In this document: positions 31,882 to 39,381 of the stretch, piece after piece
Layout: the number at the start of each line of letters is the position of its first letter
How positions within the stretch are numbered: the stretch's first letter is position 1
Assembly: GCA_021159055.1 (NCBI GenBank)
Contig: JAGGSO010000132.1
Location: 1 to 39,432, forward strand
Direction of reading: 5' to 3'
Length of the DNA: 39,432 bases
DNA from: Candidatus Bipolaricaulota bacterium
GTDB taxonomy: Bacteria; Bipolaricaulota; Bipolaricaulia; UBA7950; UBA9294
Notes under the pieces: generated by a model
Told to the model about the DNA's origin: nothing
Databases searched by the model: none
The model's input: the letters and a program-made list of their open reading frames with translations, nothing else
Program-made: the position numbers and the translations under genes

Positions 31882-32810
31882 TCGACGACCTTTCTCATCC
31901 CCTGTTCGAAGCTCATCTCCGGAGAGAACCCGAGGACGGTCCGAGCGCGGGAGATGTCGAGCCTGCTCTCCATCAGCTCTCCGGGGCGCGGGTCACCGTA
32001 CACCGGATCCCCCGCGAACCCGACGATCCCGGCGAGCATGCGGTAGAGTTCGTTCACCGAGGTCGATACCCCGGAGCCGATGTTGAACGCCTGATCGTCC
32101 GGGGTACGCGGTACCGGCGGCCCGGCGAGGAGGTAGTCGATCGCACGCAGGTTGGCGTTCACCACGTCGCCCACGTAGACGTAATCACGCACCTGCTCCC
32201 CGGTTCCGAAGATCGTCGGCGCAGCCCCGGACAGGAGGGCGCCGGCGAAGATCGAGACCACTCCGGCCTCCCCCTTCGGGTCCTGACGCGGGCCGTACAC
32301 GTTCCCATACCGGAGCGCCACCGCAGGCAGTCCGAACGTCCGGCGGTAGACGAACATGTAGTACTCCACCGCCGCCTTCGCCGCTCCGTACGGGCTGATC
32401 GGAGCCTTCACCGCCGTCTCCGGCGCCGGTTCCGGGGTCTCCCCGTAGATCGCCCCGCCGGAGGAGGCGAAGATGAACCCCCGCGCCCCGTGCCGCACCG
32501 CCTGTTGCAACAGGACGATCGAGCCGACGACGTTCACCGTCGCGTCGAACGCCGGGTCATCCACCGAGCGGCGGATGTCGATCTGGGCGGCATGGTGGTT
32601 CACGATCTCCGGGTGAAACTGAGCGAAGGCACGGTCGACCGCGGCTACATCCCGGATATCAGCGTTGGAGAACAGCGCCTTTGGGTTCAGGTTTTGCGCC
32701 TTGCCGGTGGAGAGGTTATCTATGACCAACACCTCGTGTCCGGCGGAAATGTAGGAATCGACGAGATGGGACCCGATGAACCCAGCCCCGCCTGTCACTG
32801 CAATCCGCAT
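31866..32810 (-). CDS. NAD-dependent nucleotide-sugar epimerase (GalE-like extended SDR)
   Basis: A 314-residue extended short-chain dehydrogenase. The NAD site is VTGGAGFIGSHLVD; VIDNLSTGK follows as in UDP-glucose/UDP-GlcNAc 4-epimerases; the catalytic serine is in FASSGGAIYGE and the Tyr/Lys pair in SPYGAAKAAVEYY. It probably makes UDP-Gal or UDP-GalNAc by C4 epimerisation, though dehydratases and reductases share this fold. It precedes and overlaps the UDP-GlcNAc 2-epimerase, so the pair may serve surface polysaccharide synthesis. ATG 32810 has AAGGGGGTAAG upstream. Confidence 0.88.
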   Translation of the reverse strand: MRIAVTGGAGFIGSHLVDSYISAGHEVLVIDNLSTGKAQNLNPKALFSNADIRDVAAVDRAFAQFHPEIVNHHAAQIDIRRSVDDPAFDATVNVVGSIVLLQQAVRHGARGFIFASSGGAIYGETPEPAPETAVKAPISPYGAAKAAVEYYMFVYRRTFGLPAVALRYGNVYGPRQDPKGEAGVVSIFAGALLSGAAPTIFGTGEQVRDYVYVGDVVNANLRAIDYLLAGPPVPRTPDDQAFNIGSGVSTSVNELYRMLAGIVGFAGDPVYGDPRPGELMESRLDISRARTVLGFSPEMSFEQGMRKVVDWLSR

Positions 32811-32839
32811 CTTACCCCCTTTCCGATCTTGACTAAGAG

Positions 32840-32868
32840 AGCCTACTCCGAACCGGTCCCTTGTTCAA
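32840..32868 (-). promoter_or_regulatory. Candidate promoter for the galE-like/wecB/PHP/AEC genes
   Basis: On the minus strand TTGAAC (32863-32868), a 17-base spacer and TAGGCT (32840-32845) lie about 30 bases upstream of ATG 32810, in the 78-base gap after the GNAT gene. It is a moderate match only. Confidence 0.35.
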
Positions 32869-32888
32869 GATGGGTCAGCGAGGCGGAT

Positions 32889-33371
32889 CTACTGGTCCAG
32901 CTCCTTGCGCATGAACACCTGCGCTCCCAGGCGCTTGAACCCGAGGCGGCGGTACAGGTTGATCGCCGGGTTCTGTTCGGAGACATCGAGGAGGACTCCG
33001 GTCCGACCGAGCTTTTTCGCGAGGTCCTCGCACGCGCGGATGAGGGCGCTTGCGATCCCCTGCCCGCGGAACGCCTCATCGACGGCGAGGTAGACGAGCT
33101 GGATCGTCTTGCGCGCCTCGGGGAAGACGAACTCGGACTCCTCCTGCTCCAGGTCCTTGCACAGCGCGAACCCGACCACCTCTCCGTCCTCGGCGGTGGC
33201 GACGAACCCGGCCCAGCCCGGGCGCGCCAGATGCTCTCGCACCCAGCCGCACGCGTCCGGGGCCGGGATCCCGCGGAAGATCGTGGTCGAAATCGGCTCG
33301 AACAGCCGGGCGAGGCGGGCGACCGCCTCGGCGTCATCCTGTTCCATTGCGCGGATTGTGTACCGTCCCAT
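32889..33371 (-). CDS. GNAT-family N-acetyltransferase
   Basis: A 160-residue GNAT acetyltransferase. The CoA-binding motif A is VYLAVDEAFRGQGIASALIR (R/QGxGxA), with LDVSEQNPAINLYRRLGFKRLG as the typical end of the fold, similar to RimI-like enzymes. The acceptor could be a protein N-terminus, an amine or an antibiotic; nothing decides. ATG 33371 is chosen because AAGGGG precedes it, though GTG 33386 would add five residues. It stands between the flavin reductase and the sugar-epimerase genes on the same strand. Confidence 0.85.
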   Translation of the reverse strand: MGRYTIRAMEQDDAEAVARLARLFEPISTTIFRGIPAPDACGWVREHLARPGWAGFVATAEDGEVVGFALCKDLEQEESEFVFPEARKTIQLVYLAVDEAFRGQGIASALIRACEDLAKKLGRTGVLLDVSEQNPAINLYRRLGFKRLGAQVFMRKELDQ

Positions 33372-33426
33372 CGCCTTCCCCTTCACTGCGCTGTATGTTC
33401 CATTAAATGACGGATCGGCGCGAAAG

Positions 33427-33951
33427 TCAACCGGTCCGGTCCGGGTCGACGTAGGCGGCGACGATCTCGCCGATGACGATCATGTGATGATCATCGTTGT
33501 CGTAGTACTTTTCGCGGACGTCGGGGGCGGAGAAGTCCCCCTTCTCCAGTTGCTTGCGCACGATGATCCGACACTCGTAGTACAACGCGCATCCGTCGAT
33601 CACCGGGGTGGCGACCCGCATCCCCGGGCGGAACGCGATCCCGCACGCCGCCGCCTTGTCCATGTCCCTTCCCGAGTTGTGACCGCAGAAATCGAGCGCG
33701 GCGGCAAGGTCACCATTCTTGGGAACGCTGACGGTGAAGCTCTCCTCCCGCAGCAAGCAGCCGTGGGTGTAGCGCGAGCGGCGCACGAGGACGGTGAACG
33801 TCGGGATGCTCCAGATCCGCCCGACCGCGCCCCAGCCGATCGTCATCGGGTTCGCTCTTCCAGCCTCGTCACGGGCGACCAGGAACGCGCCGTTTCCGGC
33901 CAGCGCCCGTTCCAACAGCTCCGTGCGTTCGTGCCATGCTATTTGTTTCAT
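33427..33951 (-). CDS. Flavin reductase-like FMN-binding protein (flavoredoxin type)
   Basis: A 174-residue protein of the flavin reductase/flavoredoxin split-barrel family, which binds FMN and transfers electrons or reduces free flavin. The segments NPMTIGWGAVGRIWSIPTFT, RYTHGCLLREESFTVSVPKNG and DDHHMIVIGEIVAAY are typical. Strict anaerobes use such proteins in iron or sulfur metabolism; the partner here is not evident. ATG 33951 lies one base after the trmO stop and follows GGGAGAGTGAG. A 55-base gap separates it from the GNAT gene. Confidence 0.87.
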   Translation of the reverse strand: MKQIAWHERTELLERALAGNGAFLVARDEAGRANPMTIGWGAVGRIWSIPTFTVLVRRSRYTHGCLLREESFTVSVPKNGDLAAALDFCGHNSGRDMDKAAACGIAFRPGMRVATPVIDGCALYYECRIIVRKQLEKGDFSAPDVREKYYDNDDHHMIVIGEIVAAYVDPDRTG

Positions 33952-33952
33952 C

Positions 33953-34396
33953 TCACTCTCCCTTCAACCATCCGGTTTCGACCTCCTCTGGGGTTATGAA
34001 CAGAGGAACGTAGGGCTTGATGTCGAGGAGAGGGGTGCCGTCGATGATGTCGAGATCGGCGATGCGCAGGATCCTTCCCTCCACCCCGAGCAGCCGCACC
34101 GTGGAGACCCCGATCGGATTCGGGCGGTGCGGGGCGCGGGTGGCGAACAGCCCGCGCAGTCCCTCCCGGTGCGGGGTGGTGACGCGCAGCCGGTATCCGA
34201 CCGCGCGGTGAAAGTGACAGATCAGGGTGATGTGGCTGAACCCATCGAGGTCGGCGAGCCCGTCGGCAAACCCAGGAAATACCTCGACTGTCCCCTCCAC
34301 CCCGCGGCCGAAGCACGGCTGGAACGGGACCCCGTACGGCTCCTTGTACGGAGAGTGGACGATCCCGATCGGTCGGTAGCAGATCCGTTCTTCCAT
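33953..34396 (-). CDS. trmO: tRNA (t6A37) methyltransferase TrmO/TsaA family
   Basis: A 147-residue TrmO-family (former UPF0066) beta-barrel methyltransferase. Homologues N6-methylate t6A37 in threonine tRNAs using SAM. YRPIGIVHSPYKEPYGVPFQ at the N-terminus, LDGFSHITLICHFH and the signature TRAPHRPNPIGVSTVRLLG are all intact. ATG 34396 overlaps the preceding GNAT stop by one base (TGATG) and has GGAGGTGTG upstream; the longer open frame is an out-of-family extension and not used. Confidence 0.92.
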   Translation of the reverse strand: MEERICYRPIGIVHSPYKEPYGVPFQPCFGRGVEGTVEVFPGFADGLADLDGFSHITLICHFHRAVGYRLRVTTPHREGLRGLFATRAPHRPNPIGVSTVRLLGVEGRILRIADLDIIDGTPLLDIKPYVPLFITPEEVETGWLKGE

Positions 34397-34827
34397 CACA
34401 CCTCCGGGCTCTTGCGCTTCGAGTAGTAGTGGATGTCGTCGTGGCGGAGGTAGCCGAGCGCGGCGAAGAACTCCTGCGAGCTTGTGTTCCAGTCCTCGAT
34501 CAGGCAGGTGACGATCTCGATCCCCATCTCCTCCAACCGTCGTTCCACCTCGCGGACGAGCCGCGTCCCGATCCCGCGGCGGCGGTAGTCGGGGTGGACG
34601 GCGAGCCGGTTGATCCATCCCTTGCGCCCGTCGTGCGTCCCGAGGACCGAGCCGACGAGCCGCCCGTCCTCCTCGGCAACGAGGAAGATCGAGCATCCGC
34701 CGGAAAGCTCGCGGGCGATGTGGGCCAGTGAATCGCGCCCGCGCGGGCGGTGGGACAACCCGGCCGCGTTCCACAGCGCGATCAACGCGTCGTAATCGTC
34801 GATACGCAGGGCACGTATCTCGATCAT
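34396..34827 (-). CDS. GNAT-family N-acetyltransferase
   Basis: A 143-residue GNAT enzyme. The CoA-binding motif is INRLAVHPDYRRRGIGTRLVREVE, and the last strand-helix region reads EFFAALGYLRHDDIHYYSK. It resembles the small YpeA/RimI-like group acting on unknown amines. It is coupled on both sides: its start overlaps the S9 peptidase stop (ATGA) and its stop overlaps the trmO start (TGATG). Confidence 0.88.
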   Translation of the reverse strand: MIEIRALRIDDYDALIALWNAAGLSHRPRGRDSLAHIARELSGGCSIFLVAEEDGRLVGSVLGTHDGRKGWINRLAVHPDYRRRGIGTRLVREVERRLEEMGIEIVTCLIEDWNTSSQEFFAALGYLRHDDIHYYSKRKSPEV

Positions 34828-36764
34828 TCCCCTCCCTTCAAATGCTTATCGAACCAAGCGATGATCTCCTCCAGGCGGCGCAGGCGGTGCTTCGGCTTGC
34901 CGGTGCGCGACAGGTCGTGGTTCTCGCCGCGGAACATGACCAACCGCGCCTCGGTCCCATGGTAGCGCAGCGCGGTGAACATCTGGATCCCCTCGGCGAT
35001 CCAGCAGCGGTAGTCCTCCTGGGAATGGATGAACAGCGTCGGGGTCCTCGCCCGGTCGGCGTAGCGGAGCGGGGAGTGCCACCACAGCTTCCGCCCGTCG
35101 TCCTGCCACGGGGTGGCGCCGATCTGGTCGTAGTTGAAGAAATAGCCGATGTCGGTGGTGCAGAACTTGGAGATCCAGTTGGCGATCGAGCGCTGCGAGC
35201 ACGCGGCCTTGAACCGGTCGGTGTGGCCGATGATCCAGTTGGTCATGAACCCGCCGTAGGAGCCGCCCATCACCCCGAGGCGGTCAGGGTCGATCTCCGG
35301 GAACCGGGCGATCGCCGCATCCAGGATCGCCATCAGATCGTCGTAATCGATTGTTCCGTACCTGCCGCGGATGTCGGCGAAGGCGTTCCCCCGTCCGGAC
35401 GAGCCGCGCGGGTTGCCGAACACGATGATGTAGCCCCGACCAGCGAGCAACTGCATCTCGTGGATGAACACCTCGCCGTACACCGTCTTTGGTCCACCGT
35501 GGATGGCGAGGATGGTCGGGTATTTCACGCTCCGGTCGCAGTCCGGCGGGCGGATGATCCACGCGGCGAGCTCGGTCCCGTCCGCGGTGGTGACGGTGAA
35601 CCGCTCCGGGGCGGACACCGCCCTTCCGGCGAGCGCCTTCTCGTTCAGCGCGGTCAGCCGCCGCTCGGTCCCGTTGTCGAGCGTGTACAGCTCCTGCAGC
35701 TTCCCCGGGCGGAGCGCGACGTAGACGAGCCGACCGGCGCGGGCATCGAATGCGTCGATCGAGCCCGGGGCCTCGACCGCGCGGGTGATCTCCCCGTCCG
35801 GCGTGATGCACTCGAGGTAGCAGGAATCGTCCTCGGTCACGGTCACGTAGATCACATCCCCGGCGACGCGCAGCGTCGGCCCGCCGCCGTGACGGACATC
35901 GGAGTTGACCGAATTGCCGGTCGACCGGTCCCATCCCGGGGTGAGGGACGAGTGCGTCCCGGATTCGAGTTCGAACACCAGCACCTCGGGGTTCTCGTTC
36001 AGGCCGTAGGCCTTCATGTCAGTCCCCAGGGCGACGACGCGGTCGTCTCCGAGAAACCGCGGTCCGGAGAGCTCCAGCTCATCCTTGGACAGGCACGTGC
36101 GCGCGCCGGTGGCGAGATCGAGGACCCACAGCTCGTCGGTGAGCCCGGCCTTGTCCGTGAAATCCTTCCCCGCATAGGCGATCTTCGTCCCGCGCGCGTC
36201 GAACCCGGCGACGTCGAACGCCCCGGACACGAGCTCCTCGTCCTTGTTCGTCTCCGGATCGAATACGAACAGGTGGCGGCGGCGCTTGTTGGTGAACCCC
36301 ACCCCGTTCGCCCAGAACGGGATCTCGTCCAGGACCTCGTAGTCCTCATCGCCTTCCTGGGTTTCGTAGAGCGGGACGCGCGCTGAATAGAGAAGACGGC
36401 CGTCTTCCAACAGGTCAAGCGACTCGACCTTATGCGGGATCTCCCCGATCCGCTCCGCCTCGCCCCCGTCGATCCTGATCCGATAAACCGGGCTTACGTC
36501 CTTTTTATCCTTCTCCTCCCGCCGCGAGATGAACAGGATCGCTTTCGAATCAGCGCTCCAAACGAACGGGCCGTCCTTGCCCGAGGTCGTCAGCCGCCTC
36601 ACCGCGCCGTCCTCGAGCCGCACGAGGTAGATGTCACTCGCGTAGTCGTTCTCCTCCTCCCGCGCCCGCTTGACGATAAATGCCGCCAGTTCACCGTCCG
36701 GTGAGATCCGCACCCCGGACAGAAACCGATACGTCAGGAGATCGTTGGTCGTGATCTTCTCCAT
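34824..36764 (-). CDS. S9-family prolyl-oligopeptidase-like serine peptidase
   Basis: A 646-residue S9C acylaminoacyl-peptidase-like enzyme. The first 380 residues are beta-propeller (SPDGELAAFIVKRA, VWSADSKAILF and similar WD/PD40 repeats), filtering short peptides. The C-terminal alpha/beta-hydrolase domain has ILAIHGGPKTVYG, the nucleophile S502 in MGGSYGGFM, D584 in HSQEDYRC and H616 in GENHDLS. No signal peptide is seen, so it works in the cytoplasm, probably in peptide turnover. ATG 36764 has an excellent AAAGGAGGGAGA upstream. It is divergent from the padR gene with a 119-base gap. Confidence 0.93.
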   Translation of the reverse strand: MEKITTNDLLTYRFLSGVRISPDGELAAFIVKRAREEENDYASDIYLVRLEDGAVRRLTTSGKDGPFVWSADSKAILFISRREEKDKKDVSPVYRIRIDGGEAERIGEIPHKVESLDLLEDGRLLYSARVPLYETQEGDEDYEVLDEIPFWANGVGFTNKRRRHLFVFDPETNKDEELVSGAFDVAGFDARGTKIAYAGKDFTDKAGLTDELWVLDLATGARTCLSKDELELSGPRFLGDDRVVALGTDMKAYGLNENPEVLVFELESGTHSSLTPGWDRSTGNSVNSDVRHGGGPTLRVAGDVIYVTVTEDDSCYLECITPDGEITRAVEAPGSIDAFDARAGRLVYVALRPGKLQELYTLDNGTERRLTALNEKALAGRAVSAPERFTVTTADGTELAAWIIRPPDCDRSVKYPTILAIHGGPKTVYGEVFIHEMQLLAGRGYIIVFGNPRGSSGRGNAFADIRGRYGTIDYDDLMAILDAAIARFPEIDPDRLGVMGGSYGGFMTNWIIGHTDRFKAACSQRSIANWISKFCTTDIGYFFNYDQIGATPWQDDGRKLWWHSPLRYADRARTPTLFIHSQEDYRCWIAEGIQMFTALRYHGTEARLVMFRGENHDLSRTGKPKHRLRRLEEIIAWFDKHLKGGE

Positions 36765-36819
36765 TCTCCCTCCTTTCCCGGTGATCTTACCGCCCGCAAC
36801 CCGCCTCTCCCAGTCCGAC

Positions 36820-36847
36820 TTGAAACAGCAGGCCGAACGGCTAATAT
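36820..36847 (+). promoter_or_regulatory. Promoter of the padR-ABC exporter operon
   Basis: TTGAAA (36820-36825), 16 bases, TAATAT (36842-36847), with the start expected near 36854 and ATG at 36884. It is overlapped by the operator described next. Confidence 0.65.
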
Positions 36848-36863
36848 ATCGAGCCCGATATAT
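36844..36863 (+). promoter_or_regulatory. Probable PadR operator (inverted repeat)
   Basis: ATATATCG (36844-36851), spacer AGCC, CGATATAT (36856-36863): a perfect 8-bp inverted repeat. It covers the end of the -10 box and the expected start point, so binding would block transcription. The position, just before padR, fits autoregulation. Confidence 0.7.
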
Positions 36864-36883
36864 CGGATCCAAAGGAGACGAAA

Positions 36884-37399
36884 ATGCAGCGCGGTTTTTT
36901 GCGGATTTACCTGTTGAAGCTGATCGAGGAAGCGGGAGAGGAGGGGATCTCCGGCTACTCCCTGATGAAGCAGATCGAAGAGCGGACCGGGTTCTGGCGA
37001 CCGTCTCCGGGCTCGATCTACCCGCTCCTCGGAGCGCTGGAAGAGGCGGGGGTGATCGAGCACCGCGCCGAAAAGGGCAAGAAGGTCTACTTCCTCACCG
37101 ACAAGGGACGGGCCGGGCTCGCTCAGGCCAAGGCAGTGAAGGAGGAGACGATGGAGGGGGTGCGCCGGTCGATCCGGGTATTAGGGGAGCTGTTCGGGGA
37201 GGATGTTGTCGATGATCTGTCCGCGCACCTCGAACGGCGCCACCGTCTCCTCCCATCCGGCCTCCGGAGTGCGCTCTCCGAACTGCACCTCCTTCTCGGG
37301 GACATTCTTTCTCAGGAGCTTCCTCCGAAGAAAGCGGAGAGGATCGAACGGATAATACGGCAGACGATTGAGGAGTTGAGAGATGAAAAACGCGATTGA
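36884..37399 (+). CDS. PadR-family transcriptional regulator
   Basis: A 171-residue PadR regulator. The N-terminal winged helix is clear: ISGYSLMKQIEERTGFWRPS, PGSIYPLLGALEEAGVIEHR and KVYFLTDKGRAGL, followed by a helical dimerisation region. PadR proteins repress their own operon and a drug exporter until an aromatic or hydrophobic ligand binds. The gene overlaps the ABC ATPase gene by 17 bases and has an inverted repeat over its promoter. This is the common padR-ABC exporter arrangement. AAAGGAG precedes ATG 36884. Confidence 0.93.
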   Translation: MQRGFLRIYLLKLIEEAGEEGISGYSLMKQIEERTGFWRPSPGSIYPLLGALEEAGVIEHRAEKGKKVYFLTDKGRAGLAQAKAVKEETMEGVRRSIRVLGELFGEDVVDDLSAHLERRHRLLPSGLRSALSELHLLLGDILSQELPPKKAERIERIIRQTIEELRDEKRD

Positions 37400-38399
37400 A
37401 GTGGAGAACCTGGTGAAGGTGTACAAGAACGGAGTGCGGGCCGTGGATGGGATCTCGTTTCAGGTGCAAACCGGGGAGATATTCGGGTTCCTCGGTCCGA
37501 ACGGAGCGGGAAAGTCGACGACGATCAAGGTGCTGGTCGGCCTCCTCAACCCGACGGACGGGGTCCTGCGGATCAACGGGGTCGACATCCGCCGCCATCC
37601 GGCGGAGATCAAGCGGGCGACCGGGTACGCCGCCCAGGAGACGGCGATCGACGATCGGCTGACCGGGTGGGAGAACATCACCCTCCAGGGCCGGTTCTAC
37701 CACCTCTCCGGCCGGGAGATCCGCGCCCGGGCGACCGAGGTCCTGCAGATGTTCGACCTGTACGAGCGACGGAACGACCTGACCGAGACTTACTCCGGCG
37801 GGATGCTCAAGCGGCTCGACATCGCGTGCGCTCTCATCCACCGCCCTCAGATCCTGTTCCTCGACGAGCCGACCCTCGGCCTCGACGTCCAGACGCGACA
37901 GACGATCTGGCGCTACATCGAGCAATTGCGGGCCGAACACGGGATGACGATATTCCTCACCACCCACTACATGGAGGAGGCCGACTCTCTGTGCGATCGG
38001 GTGGCGATCATCGATCACGGAAGGATTATGGCCCTGGACGGACCCGGTGCCCTCAAGTCGCAGATCGGCGGGGACCTTGTCACTGTGAGGTTTGCTGGCG
38101 ATGTCGGGAAGGTAAATATGCTCCTAGACGTCATCCGCGGCCTCCCCAGGGTACGAGAGGTCAATGCGGGGGAGGACGGCATCCATCGCATTGTGGTGGA
38201 ACAGCATGGCGACCAACTGGTTCCCGAGATTGTCCGGGTGGCAAACGAGCATGCTGTGGAGGTCCAGTCCATCCGTCTCAAGCGCCCCACGCTGGATGAC
38301 GTCTATCTTCACTTCACCGGACATGAGATCCGCGAGGAAGAGGGAAACCGTGAGGCACAGGTCAAGGCACGTAGGATGAAGAGCAGAGCGAGGAGGTGA
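37383..38399 (+). CDS. ABC-2-type exporter ATPase (DrrA-like)
   Basis: A 338-residue ABC ATPase. Walker A is GPNGAGKS, the Q-loop region GYAAQETAIDD, the signature TYSGGMLKRLD, Walker B ILFLDEPTLGLD and the switch histidine in LTTHYMEEAD. The C-terminal extension (DVIRGLPRVREV ... PTLDDVYLHFTG) is the DUF4162-like tail of DrrA-type drug/antibiotic exporters, followed by a basic end. It pairs with the permease encoded 4 bases further on, probably as a 2+2 complex. Codon choice in the final third looks less GC-biased than the first two-thirds. GAGGAG is upstream of the ATG. Confidence 0.95.
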   Translation: MKNAIEVENLVKVYKNGVRAVDGISFQVQTGEIFGFLGPNGAGKSTTIKVLVGLLNPTDGVLRINGVDIRRHPAEIKRATGYAAQETAIDDRLTGWENITLQGRFYHLSGREIRARATEVLQMFDLYERRNDLTETYSGGMLKRLDIACALIHRPQILFLDEPTLGLDVQTRQTIWRYIEQLRAEHGMTIFLTTHYMEEADSLCDRVAIIDHGRIMALDGPGALKSQIGGDLVTVRFAGDVGKVNMLLDVIRGLPRVREVNAGEDGIHRIVVEQHGDQLVPEIVRVANEHAVEVQSIRLKRPTLDDVYLHFTGHEIREEEGNREAQVKARRMKSRARR

Positions 38400-38403
38400 G
38401 CAG

Positions 38404-39186
38404 ATGACGATCTTCGCTGATACTTGGTACGTAGCAAAGCGCGAGATGATAAAGTTCTTCCGGGCGCGGGTGAGGCTCTTGGTCTCTCTGATTCAGCCAG
38501 TGATCTGGCTCGGCCTCATGGGAAACATAATGCAAGGTTTGACAAGCAACCCGATGGTCGCCGAGACCTTCGGCACGAGTAACTACCTGGCGTTCATGAC
38601 CCCAGGGATCATCATAATGACCACCCTGATGGGGGGAATCTCTGGCGGGATATCGATCGTGTGGGACCGAAGGATCGGATACCTGGAGAAGCTGATGGCT
38701 GCCCCGATCCACCGCGGGGCGATCCCGTTCGGAAAGGTGCTCGCCATAATGCTCCAGAATGCGATCCAGGTGCTGGCGATCATCATCATCGCTGTCCTGT
38801 TGGGGGTGCGTTTCCAATCCGGATTCTGGGGGATCATTCCCACCCTCTTAATAGCGATGCTCTTCGGCGGGGTCCTGAGCAGCTTGGCCCTTTCGCTCGC
38901 CGCGTCTATAAAAACGATGGAGACGCTGATGGCGATCGTCAACTTCCTCATGATGCCGCTCATGTTCACGAGCAACGCCATGTTTCCGACTACGCTGATG
39001 CCAAGCTGGCTGGCGACGATCGCCAAGATCAACCCGGTCACCTATGCCGTCGGTCCGATCCGGGAGCTCGTCCTCCACGGTTGGAACTGGGGGAAGATCC
39101 TCCCCGGAGCGGGGGTTATCCTCGGGCTGCTGCTCGCATTCATGCTCGTGAGTCAGATCGTCTTCCAGCGTGCAACGAGCGAGTGA
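38404..39186 (+). CDS. ABC-2-type exporter permease (DrrB-like)
   Basis: A 260-residue permease with about six transmembrane helices (for example VSLIQPVIWLGLMGNIMQG, YLAFMTPGIIIMTTLM, NAIQVLAIIIIAVLLGV). The family motif EKLMAAPIHRGAIPFGKVLA and the C-terminal region INPVTYAVGPIRELVLHG match ABC2_membrane proteins that export drugs, lipids or polysaccharides. The strong AGGAGGTGAG is shared with the end of the ATPase gene. The exported compound is unknown. PadR control suggests a hydrophobic or aromatic toxic substance. Confidence 0.93.
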   Translation: MTIFADTWYVAKREMIKFFRARVRLLVSLIQPVIWLGLMGNIMQGLTSNPMVAETFGTSNYLAFMTPGIIIMTTLMGGISGGISIVWDRRIGYLEKLMAAPIHRGAIPFGKVLAIMLQNAIQVLAIIIIAVLLGVRFQSGFWGIIPTLLIAMLFGGVLSSLALSLAASIKTMETLMAIVNFLMMPLMFTSNAMFPTTLMPSWLATIAKINPVTYAVGPIRELVLHGWNWGKILPGAGVILGLLLAFMLVSQIVFQRATSE

Positions 39187-39202
39187 AGAGCGTCCATTCG
39201 TA

Positions 39203-39319
39203 CCGGCGGGGCTCGTCCCCGCCGGGGAGCGAAATCGCCCTCCCGTCGTCGACGGAGGTGTAGCGGCGGGCCCTGTGCCCGCCGGTTTGTAGGGGCGGGT
39301 TTTGAAACCCGCCCCCTAC
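39203..39319. repeat. Three GC-rich palindromic (REP-like) repeats
   Basis: Hairpin 1: CCGGCGGGG/CCCCGCCGG (39203-39225). Hairpin 2: CGGCGGG/CCCGCCG (39264-39284). Hairpin 3: GTAGGGGCGGGTTT paired with AAACCCGCCCC-TAC (39289-39319), one bulged C. Units 2 and 3 both begin GTAG(C/G)GGCGGG, so they look like members of one family. None has a T-run, so they are not ordinary terminators, though they could protect the mRNA end of the ABC operon. Confidence 0.8.
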
Positions 39320-39325
39320 GTCCCA

Positions 39326-39339
39326 TGTCAAAATTGACA
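39326..39339. promoter_or_regulatory. Palindrome overlapping the -35 box (possible operator)
   Basis: TGTCAA-AA-TTGACA is a perfect 6-bp inverted repeat whose right half is the -35 box of the promoter that follows. A repressor bound here would block the promoter. No candidate regulator can be named. Confidence 0.4.
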
Positions 39340-39362
39340 CCTCTATCGGCGTCTGTTATAAA
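39334..39362 (+). promoter_or_regulatory. Canonical sigma70-type promoter at the right edge
   Basis: TTGACA (39334-39339), a 17-base spacer, TATAAA (39357-39362); the start is expected near 39369, 13 bases before the ATG at 39382. It is the closest match to consensus in the window. Confidence 0.75.
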
Positions 39363-39381
39363 TGTCACGGAGGACGGTCCG

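Noticed and set aside
38040-38399. Foreign origin of the ABC ATPase C-terminal part from its different codon choice
   Set aside because: The domain is the expected DrrA-type tail and the shift is mild; not enough to claim recombination.
39203-39225. First GC-rich hairpin as an intrinsic terminator of the ABC operon
   Set aside because: No T-run follows the stem; it is grouped with the repeat family.
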